The notes beneath the pieces were generated by a model, which saw only the letters and a program-made list of their open reading frames with translations, did no database searches and had not been told where the DNA came from. The position numbers and the translations under genes were made by a program. From assembly GCA_007120915.1 (NCBI GenBank), contig SKMT01000704.1, positions 1 through 5,191 on the forward strand: a stretch of DNA of 5,191 nt, read 5' to 3'. Position 1 is the first letter of the stretch. Each line of letters starts with the position of its first letter. The stretch is from Myxococcales bacterium (GTDB taxonomy: Bacteria; Myxococcota_A; Bradymonadia; Bradymonadales; Bradymonadaceae). Shown piece after piece: positions 1 to 4,607 of this stretch.

Positions 1-56
1 AGCACCCAGCGCCCAGAGCCCAGAGCCCAGCACCCAGAGCCCAGCACCCAGCGCCC
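1..56. repeat. Degenerate heptamer tandem array, cut by the window edge
   Basis: The first 56 bases parse into seven consecutive 7-bp units at 5-11, 12-18, 19-25, 26-32, 33-39, 40-46 and 47-53. They read CCCAGCG, CCCAGAG, CCCAGAG, CCCAGCA, CCCAGAG, CCCAGCA and CCCAGCG. Before them is a partial unit (AGCA at 1-4) and after them a last CCC. The consensus is CCCAG[AC][AG]. The array ends abruptly at GCTTTTTCG (57-65), and the window cuts it on the left, so its full length is unknown. No reading frame explains it. The pattern resembles the short heptanucleotide repeats known from intergenic DNA of some bacteria such as filamentous cyanobacteria. Its function is unknown; slippage or recombination could vary the copy number. 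Confidence 0.85.
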
Positions 57-147
57 GCTTTTTCGTGCATCCCCGCGCGAATCCGCTACCCTTGCATGTT
101 GGATCTGTCCCGGCTGATGTCTGTTTTGCCGATGAAGGGATGCTAAC

Positions 148-1236
148 ATGCGCTCATCTGTTGCTAGCTGCACCGCCCTGGCTGCAATGTTCCTGTTGGC
201 CTGCATACCTTCCCACGCCCTCGCCTCCACAAACACCTGCCCCGGCACCGACTCTCTCAAACAGCTCACCGACTGCGACGTCGTCGACGGTGATCTGATC
301 GTCGACCGCGCTGACGACGATCAACTTGCCAGACTCACCGATGTCCGACGTGTGACCGGATCGCTGAAAATCCGCCAGAGCCCGGAACTGACCGATCTGG
401 AAGCGTTGAGTCGGCTGCGGCGCGTCGACGGCGATCTGCAACTGATTACCACTCCGGCGCTCGCCGGTCTGGATGGCCTGAAGCGGCTCAACCGCGTCGG
501 CGGCGAACTTCACTTCGTCGACCCCGGGGTAGACACCTGCCAGATCGAGCAGTTCATCGCTGATCTGAACGGCATCAGCGACGATGACGTCACCGTCGTC
601 AACGCCGAGGAACCGACGGATGACCAGTGCGCCGACAACGGCGAAGCCCCCGCCTCCAGCGCCACCGACCTGCCAATCAACGAACTTCCCGATCTCGACG
701 ACATGCAGGGAGGCGAGCTGCTCGAAGGTGTCCACCCCGAGCTGGTCGACCGCATCCGGCTGATGTACGCCATCCTCAAAAAGGAGGACATCGAACTAGT
801 CTTCGTCTCCGGATACCGGCCCCACAAACACTTCTATGACCGGGAGAACCGCTACGCCAGTTGGCACAACCTCGGGATGGCCGTGGACCTGCACATGGCG
901 AACCGAAGCGACCTGCACGACGCCCGCGCCAACTACGACGAAGACGAAGAGACATGGCAGCGCGTCGGCGACGTCGCCAACGGGCTGGGCATCATCTGGG
1001 GCGAATGGTTCGGCGACCCCTTCCACTTCGAGTGGCATCCCGACTATCGCGCCCGCATCCGCTCTCACGAATTCGAACAGTTTCAACAGCTCGCCGGCGA
1101 CGACCTCGAAGACTACCAGAAGGTCTGGCAGTTGTTCGAAGACGGCAGCGCCGAAGACGACGCCGACGACTGCTCCGGGGGCTGCCACATCATCCCCGAC
1201 GACGGGCTGCGCAAGCTGCTCGAGAAGCTTCGATAA
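148..1236 (+). CDS. Exported receptor L-domain / M15 peptidase fusion protein
   Basis: A 362-residue exported protein. The start at 148 is supported by a purine-rich site (GAAGGGA, 134-140) and by an N-terminal export signal. Cleavage after SHALA (about residue 26) is plausible, but FLLAC (15-19) also fits a lipobox, so a lipoprotein is possible. Residues about 30-140 hold four repeats of 23-24 residues with G-x-L strands at 48-50, 71-73, 95-97 and 119-121 and L..L..L..V spacing. This is typical of bacterial receptor L-domain-like repeats, and a closing cysteine at 131 fits. A linker (about 150-190) leads to an M15 (VanY / phage endolysin type) zinc peptidase at about 195-300. It has SGYRP (221-225) with the conserved Arg 224, the motif S-x-H-x-x-G-x-A-x-D with ligands H240 and D247, and D290-x-x-H293 supplying the catalytic acid and third ligand. 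All key residues are present, so it is probably active on peptidoglycan peptides. The tail has a C342/C346 pair. Periplasmic remodelling or attack on other cells are both inference. Confidence 0.9.
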   Translation: MRSSVASCTALAAMFLLACIPSHALASTNTCPGTDSLKQLTDCDVVDGDLIVDRADDDQLARLTDVRRVTGSLKIRQSPELTDLEALSRLRRVDGDLQLITTPALAGLDGLKRLNRVGGELHFVDPGVDTCQIEQFIADLNGISDDDVTVVNAEEPTDDQCADNGEAPASSATDLPINELPDLDDMQGGELLEGVHPELVDRIRLMYAILKKEDIELVFVSGYRPHKHFYDRENRYASWHNLGMAVDLHMANRSDLHDARANYDEDEETWQRVGDVANGLGIIWGEWFGDPFHFEWHPDYRARIRSHEFEQFQQLAGDDLEDYQKVWQLFEDGSAEDDADDCSGGCHIIPDDGLRKLLEKLR

Positions 1237-1241
1237 TCCCC

Positions 1242-1300
1242 CACAGCTTCCCCCACCGCTGTGTCAGCGTTGCACAGCCCCGGCAGCGCGTCCTGCCGGG
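1242..1300 (+). terminator. Two small hairpins just after the peptidase gene
   Basis: Six bases past the TAA stop, CACAGC (1242-1247) pairs with GCTGTG (1258-1263) around a 10-nt loop. Then CCCGGCAG (1279-1286) pairs perfectly with CTGCCGGG (1293-1300) around a 6-nt loop. Neither is followed by a T-tract, so a classical intrinsic terminator is not shown. Their position directly after the gene fits a transcript-end structure. Apart from these hairpins and the possible promoter near 1411, I see nothing in the 259-bp gap 1237-1495. Confidence 0.35.
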
Positions 1301-1410
1301 TCGCACTCAACACATCGTCTCGCACCCTTGCCAACGCTCCTCTTCTGTGCGACCTACCCCGCCACAGACGCACACACCTGGCGTCCCACCGTGATCGCCA
1401 CTGCCGTTGG

Positions 1411-1419
1411 TGCTACACT
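1411..1419 (+). promoter_or_regulatory. Possible extended -10 promoter element for the acidic lipoprotein gene
   Basis: TGCTACACT fits the extended -10 pattern TG-N-TANNNT of the housekeeping sigma factor. The hexamer 17 bp upstream (GTGATC, 1391-1396) is a poor -35, matching TTGACA at three of six positions, which an extended -10 can tolerate. It would give a leader of about 70 nt before the ATG at 1496. This is pattern matching only; promoter consensus in this organism is unknown. Confidence 0.3.
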
Positions 1420-1485
1420 GCCAAACTCAACGGCACGGAATGTGCAACATTGTAATGAATGCGCACCTGAATGTTTTGCTAGTCC

Positions 1486-1490
1486 GGAGA
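1486..1490 (+). promoter_or_regulatory. Ribosome binding site fixing the lipoprotein start
   Basis: GGAGA ends five bases before the ATG at 1496. The same frame stays open upstream to an ATG at 836, inside the preceding gene. This site, together with the signal peptide that begins right at 1496, shows that the 836 start is not used. Confidence 0.7.
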
Positions 1491-1495
1491 AATCG

Positions 1496-3268
1496 ATGCC
1501 AACCGGCAATTCGACACGATGGCTTTCACACTTCGCTTCCCTGGCACTGCTGGCGGTCGTCGCCGCCGGCTGCTTCACAGGCGAACCGGAATACCATCTG
1601 GATGATGCCGTCGAGCCCGGCGCTGACGGCGACGGCCCCCGCGCCCCCGGCTCCCAGGGAGACGACTACACCCTGGAGGCGGCCACCGGTACCGACCACG
1701 CTCTCTACGCCGAATCGAGCGTCGAGGTCGGTGCTCAACTCTTCGATGGCGACGACGAGCCGGTGCAAGACCAGATGGTCGACTTCGAGATCATCGACGC
1801 CGACGACGCCGACGACACCGACCTGGGCGCCGGCGCCACAGCCACCGACGACGAGGGCATCGCCACCAATGATGTGCGCGCCGGTGAAGAACCGGGCGAC
1901 GTCACCGTACGCGCCTCCCACCCCCGCTCCGAAGAGACCGTCGACTTTCAGGTCTCCATCACCACCGTACCTCCCGGCCATCTCGAAATCGGCGTCGACT
2001 ACGAAGAGGCCGACCGCTTCGAATTGGCCACCATCGAAGTCGACATGTGGCGTACCAACACCCTCAGTTGTGCCCAGTTCACACCCACCTCCGATCCCGG
2101 CGAAGAGCCGATGTTCGATGACGATCTCGCCACTCACGACGAGACCACCCTCGCCGAGGATCTCAACGCCGACGACACCTACACCGTCGCCGCCGCCGGC
2201 ATCGGCCCCCAGGACCAGATCTCGGCGCACGGCTGCATCGACGGCGTCGAAATCGAGGGCGACGAGACCACACAGGTCGACGTGCCCATCGACCTGTTCG
2301 AGTTGATGCCCATCGGCGTGTACGACGTCACCAGCACCTGGGATTTCACCGAAGCTCTGGAAGCCGGCGGCCCCATCGGCCAGAGCGTCGCCGATGTGCT
2401 CGACTGGGTGTCCGACCCCGGTCAGGCCGCCGCCGACTATCTGGCCGGGCTGGCCGTGGACTGGGTCTGCGACGAATACGGCACCGTCTCCAGCGAATGT
2501 GGCAGCGCCATGGCCGCCGAAAGCACCATCGCCGATGAAGCCGCCGACTTCCTCAACGACGCCATCTCCTCGATCCCCGGCATCAGCGATCTGCTCGACA
2601 TCGGCCAGAGTCTGGTCGACACCGTCGAGAATGCAAAAGTCGACAGCATTCTGACCATCGAGGGCAAGACCGTGGGCGAAGACGAACTGGCCGGCCAGGA
2701 TATCTGGAACGCCGTCACCTTCGAGTGGGGTGACTGCGACAGCGACCCCGACGGATGCGAAGAGATCGAACTCGGGCTCGACGACAGCACCAACTTCGGA
2801 GTGGTCCAGGCCGACTGGGACGGGCGGCTCTACGACTATGACCAGCTCGAAATCGACCCCCACGACATGGTCGTACCCTACGGTGAGTTCATGCTGTACA
2901 TCCTCCAGGAGCACCTCATCCCGGCGATCACCGGCGGGGAAGCCAACTCCATCGGTGGCGCCTTCGACGAACTGCTCTGCTCGAACCTCGGCAGCTTCAG
3001 CTTCATGGGCTTCACCATCGATGCGTCGACCATCCAGGACTACTGCACCACCGCCTTTTCTACGGCCGGGATCATCGCCGACAGCTACCTGGCGGGGCTG
3101 GAGTACGACATCGACCTTGCCATCAGCGGCGAAGGCCACATGATCGACCTGGAAAGCAACGGAGACGTCGACCTGATCGACGACGGCATCTTCTACGGCG
3201 AACTGGTCGGCGTCGACGGCGACACCGCCGACATGGAAGCAGAGTTCACCGGCGAACGCGCCGACTGA
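1496..3268 (+). CDS. Extremely acidic Ig-like-domain lipoprotein
   Basis: A 590-residue predicted lipoprotein. Residues 1-25 are a signal peptide (Arg at 8, hydrophobic 13-24) ending in VVAAGC, with lipidated Cys 26; Phe at +2 does not suggest inner-membrane retention. An acidic Gly/Pro-rich linker follows (28-56). Residues about 57-156 resemble a bacterial Ig-like (Big_1/invasin-type) domain: alternating strands, a D-x-x-x-x-PVQDQMVDFEI strand pair, then TDDEGIATNDVRAGEEPGD. Residues about 160-270 look like a second beta-rich domain starting GHLEIGVDY. The remaining ~300 residues, from MPIGVYDVTSTWDF (271-284) on, I cannot assign; they mix amphipathic helices (295-380) with beta segments and end in a Gly/Asp-rich strand region. 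Eight further cysteines (192, 247, 325, 335, 414, 421, 495, 517) suggest four disulfides. By hand count about 135 residues are Asp/Glu and only about 11 Lys/Arg, suggesting adaptation to salt or divalent-cation binding. No enzymatic motif is seen; a surface or periplasmic structural or adhesive role is a guess. Confidence 0.85.
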   Translation: MPTGNSTRWLSHFASLALLAVVAAGCFTGEPEYHLDDAVEPGADGDGPRAPGSQGDDYTLEAATGTDHALYAESSVEVGAQLFDGDDEPVQDQMVDFEIIDADDADDTDLGAGATATDDEGIATNDVRAGEEPGDVTVRASHPRSEETVDFQVSITTVPPGHLEIGVDYEEADRFELATIEVDMWRTNTLSCAQFTPTSDPGEEPMFDDDLATHDETTLAEDLNADDTYTVAAAGIGPQDQISAHGCIDGVEIEGDETTQVDVPIDLFELMPIGVYDVTSTWDFTEALEAGGPIGQSVADVLDWVSDPGQAAADYLAGLAVDWVCDEYGTVSSECGSAMAAESTIADEAADFLNDAISSIPGISDLLDIGQSLVDTVENAKVDSILTIEGKTVGEDELAGQDIWNAVTFEWGDCDSDPDGCEEIELGLDDSTNFGVVQADWDGRLYDYDQLEIDPHDMVVPYGEFMLYILQEHLIPAITGGEANSIGGAFDELLCSNLGSFSFMGFTIDASTIQDYCTTAFSTAGIIADSYLAGLEYDIDLAISGEGHMIDLESNGDVDLIDDGIFYGELVGVDGDTADMEAEFTGERAD

Positions 3269-3277
3269 TCGCAGATC

Positions 3278-3345
3278 TCCCTCCCCACGAGGTCACAAGT
3301 GGCGAGATGTCCCGAAGGGACGGAGGGGCACCCCGCAGACCAGAA
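3278..3345. repeat. Intergenic hairpin repeat, copy 1 (degraded stem)
   Basis: This 68-bp element begins nine bases after the lipoprotein stop codon and recurs 71 bp downstream with only three differences (3297, 3303, 3307). Its first hairpin would pair 3280-3288 with 3299-3307, but C3303 and A3307 create two mismatches. The second hairpin, GTCCC-gaa-GGGAC (3309-3321), is intact. A GGGG-CA-CCCC stretch follows. The placement would let it act as a transcript-end structure for the lipoprotein gene, though no T-tract follows. Confidence 0.85.
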
Positions 3346-3348
3346 GCT

Positions 3349-3416
3349 TCCCTCCCCACGAGGTCACGAGTGGGGAGGTGTCCCGAAGGGACGGAGGGGC
3401 ACCCCGCAGACCAGAA
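3349..3416. repeat. Intergenic hairpin repeat, copy 2 (intact stem)
   Basis: Second direct copy, 65 of 68 bases identical to copy 1, with a 3-bp junction (GCT) between them. Here CCTCCCCAC (3351-3359) pairs perfectly with GTGGGGAGG (3370-3378) around a 10-nt loop. GTCCC-gaa-GGGAC (3380-3392) follows as a second hairpin. The two-hairpin layout and non-coding location resemble REP/BIME-type dispersed palindromic elements. Whether more copies exist in the genome cannot be seen here. Confidence 0.85.
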
Positions 3417-3486
3417 ACCCTTGAAACAACCCACCGGCCTTCTCCGTTAACCTACGGACAACCCCCCCACGAAGTACCAAACAGCC

Positions 3487-3933
3487 ATGACCGACAACCT
3501 CCCCGCCGAACCTCCCTCCGATCTGGTCCTCGTCGAAGAGCGCAGCCCCAAAAACCGCCTCGTCGCACTGACCCTGGGCTGCTTCGGCGGCTTTCTGGGA
3601 CTGCACCGATTTTACACCGGCCGATACCTGTCGGGGCTGGCGATGATGCTGACCCTTGGGGGGCTGCTGATGTGGTGGGTCGTCGATTTTTTCGTGCTCC
3701 TGACCGGCCGCTTCAAAGACAGCGAAGGCCGTGTACTGGGCCGCCCCCTGGCGCTTCGCCGCGACGAAATTGAAAAGCTGCCCCCGGAGGTCAAACAACG
3801 GCTTCCCGCCGCCCCCGACGAACTGCCTGTGCTCGACGACGACATCGACGACGAAGAGCTGCTCGCCGACCCGCTCGAAAAGAAGTTCGAGCAACTGGAA
3901 CAGCAACCCACCGGCACCGACGGCCGGCCGTAA
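3487..3933 (+). CDS. TM2-domain inner-membrane protein with acidic cytoplasmic tail
   Basis: A 148-residue protein. Residues about 22-73 form a TM2 domain: a Lys/Arg lead (PKNR), a first membrane helix (about 25-39), the diagnostic turn GLHRFYTGRYLSG (38-50), then a second hydrophobic stretch (51-73) containing WWVVDFFVLL with the conserved Asp 67. TM2 proteins are a widespread family without a fixed biochemical role in bacteria. The tail of about 75 residues (76-148) is charged, with an acidic run (116-125) and a short helix rich in Glu, Lys and Gln (129-140); this is longer than the bare TM2 core. The start at 3487 has only a weak, distant GAAG (3471-3474), but it lies just ahead of the domain and no better in-frame start is obvious. 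It follows the hairpin-repeat pair and is not tightly linked to the lipoprotein gene. The family call is firm; the function is not known. Confidence 0.88.
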   Translation: MTDNLPAEPPSDLVLVEERSPKNRLVALTLGCFGGFLGLHRFYTGRYLSGLAMMLTLGGLLMWWVVDFFVLLTGRFKDSEGRVLGRPLALRRDEIEKLPPEVKQRLPAAPDELPVLDDDIDDEELLADPLEKKFEQLEQQPTGTDGRP

Positions 3934-3978
3934 ACAGCCTCTCGCAACCGCCTCGTTGGAGCCGATGACATCCCCACC

Positions 3979-4008
3979 CCACGCGACGAGCAAAGTGAGG
4001 AAGCGTGG
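3979..4008 (+). terminator. Candidate terminator of the TM2 gene
   Basis: CCACGC (3979-3984) pairs with GCGTGG (4003-4008) around an 18-nt loop and is followed by the T-rich run CTTTCATTGCTT (4009-4020). It lies 45 bases after the TAA stop. The large loop and interrupted T-run make it a weak intrinsic-terminator candidate. Confidence 0.3.
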
Positions 4009-4116
4009 CTTTCATTGCTTCGGCCGGCGCCAAATTTCCGAGTTCCGATTGGGTGTGGCTCTTCTGCGACGACGAAACATGAATTCTCACAGAACAGCAT
4101 AGGTCTGGCTTTTGGG

Positions 4117-4142
4117 CCCATGTGCGGCTTGTCCCACATGGG
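4117..4142. repeat. Hairpin with CTTGT loop, element 1
   Basis: CCCATGTG (4117-4124) pairs perfectly with CACATGGG (4135-4142). Inside, after a bulged C4125, GG (4126-4127) pairs with CC (4133-4134), leaving the pentaloop CTTGT (4128-4132). The core GGCTTGTCC is shared with the element about 60 bp downstream although the outer stems differ. Confidence 0.7.
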
Positions 4143-4186
4143 AATAAGTCTGAGTTGCTACCTTCACTGGCCCCCATTATTGAACT

Positions 4187-4234
4187 CGACGGGCTTGTCC
4201 CGTCGGAGTGCTGCGGCGGGACAAGCCCGCCGCA
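4187..4234. repeat. Double hairpin in inverted orientation with complementary loops
   Basis: Left hairpin: CGACGGG (4187-4193) pairs with CCCGTCG (4199-4205) around the loop CTTGT. Right hairpin: TGCGGCGGG (4212-4220) pairs with CCCGCCGCA (4226-4234) around the loop ACAAG, the exact reverse complement of CTTGT. The two can also fold as one long stem, 4190-4201 with 4218-4229 (12 bp perfect, 16-nt loop). The inverted pair of near-palindromes resembles a BIME-like arrangement. It sits between two convergent genes, so a bidirectional transcript-end role is possible. Confidence 0.75.
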
Positions 4235-4280
4235 AACCAGGAGGGGGTGGGAGCCGTTTTTCTAGCTGCTCAAACTTTCT

Positions 4281-4306
4281 CCCCTGGCGGATAAACCGCG
4301 CAGGGG
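4281..4306. repeat. Bulged 10-bp hairpin
   Basis: CCCCTGGCGG (4281-4290) pairs with CCGC (4296-4299) and, after a bulged G4300, CAGGGG (4301-4306), leaving the loop ATAAA. It has no core in common with the CTTGT elements. No T-tract follows on either strand; its role is unknown. Confidence 0.45.
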
Positions 4307-4443
4307 CCGTTCGCGCCCAGCTTCGCGCACCCGTCGATGTCCACTCGTACACTGGTCTCACAGCCGCTATTTCCTACTCATCGGCTTACAAACATCACCG
4401 TGACAACCATCAGCGTCCCGAATTATCACTGCCTGTCGCTGTT

Positions 4444-4571
4444 CTCAGCGTCTTCCGCGCCCCCTCCGTGCGCCTCTTCCGCGCTCCGCGACTCAGAGCT
4501 CCGCGTTCCGCGCCCCGGCGCTTTGCGTTCTGCGCCCCAGCGCTCCGCGATCAGCGCCTTCGCGTTCCGTG
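4444..4571. repeat. Degenerate 7/8-mer tandem array (consensus near YTCCGCG)
   Basis: The stretch breaks into successive 7-8-bp words ending mostly in GCG: CTCCGCG, ACTCAGAG, CTCCGCG, TTCCGCG, CCCCGGCG, CTTTGCG, TTCTGCG, CCCCAGCG, CTCCGCG, ATCAGCG, and so on. A higher-order 22-bp period is visible: 4503-4524 and 4525-4546 match at 18 of 22 positions, and 4481-4502 aligns with them. The word CCCAGCG (4536-4542) is the same as a unit of the array at the window's left end. It is non-coding and lies downstream of the HtrA gene. Its function is unknown. Confidence 0.7.
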
Positions 4572-4600
4572 CCGCCTGCCGCCGTTCGACGGCAGGCGGC
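4571..4600 (-). terminator. 11-bp perfect hairpin just after the HtrA stop
   Basis: GCCGCCTGCCG (4571-4581) pairs perfectly with CGGCAGGCGGC (4590-4600) around an 8-nt loop. On the - strand it begins seven bases past the TAG stop of the protease gene, the usual place for a terminator. No T-run follows, so it may be a Rho-assisted or mRNA 3'-end structure rather than a classical intrinsic terminator. It abuts the heptamer-type array. Confidence 0.5.
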
Positions 4601-4607
4601 GGTGGCT

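Larger units (their letters stand above)
3934..4607. other. 674-bp gene-free region between convergent genes
   Basis: The TM2 gene enters from the left on + and the HtrA gene from the right on -, so both genes end here. Open frames crossing this stretch are Arg/Ser/Pro-rich, lack recognisable domains, and in several cases run into the antisense of a real gene. About 4010-4185 is less GC-rich than its surroundings and shows no coding signal. The contents I can support are structural: hairpins at 3979-4008, 4117-4142, 4187-4234, 4281-4306 and 4571-4600, and a heptamer-type array at 4444-4571. I see nothing in 4310-4440. Confidence 0.7.

Noticed and set aside
1..56. CRISPR array
   Set aside because: The repeat unit is only 7 bp with no spacers between units, so this is a simple degenerate tandem repeat.
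86..91. TACCCT as a -10 box for the peptidase gene
   Set aside because: No acceptable -35 lies 16-18 bp upstream, and the hexamer matches the consensus at only three positions.
836..1495. Upstream extension of the lipoprotein frame to an ATG at 836, giving an 810-residue protein
   Set aside because: The first 220 residues are Thr/Ser/Pro-rich and overlap the peptidase gene in another frame. A ribosome binding site (1486-1490), signal peptide and lipobox begin exactly at 1496.
1526..3139. A 537-residue open frame on the - strand opposite the lipoprotein gene
   Set aside because: It is Gly/Val-rich and low in complexity, as expected from reading GAC/GCC/GTC-rich codons backwards. It has no domain, and the + strand product has a signal peptide and domain structure.
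3421..3453. Promoter for the TM2 gene (TTGAAA with GTTAAC or TAACCT)
   Set aside because: The spacing is 19-21 bp and the -10 match is poor, too weak to annotate.
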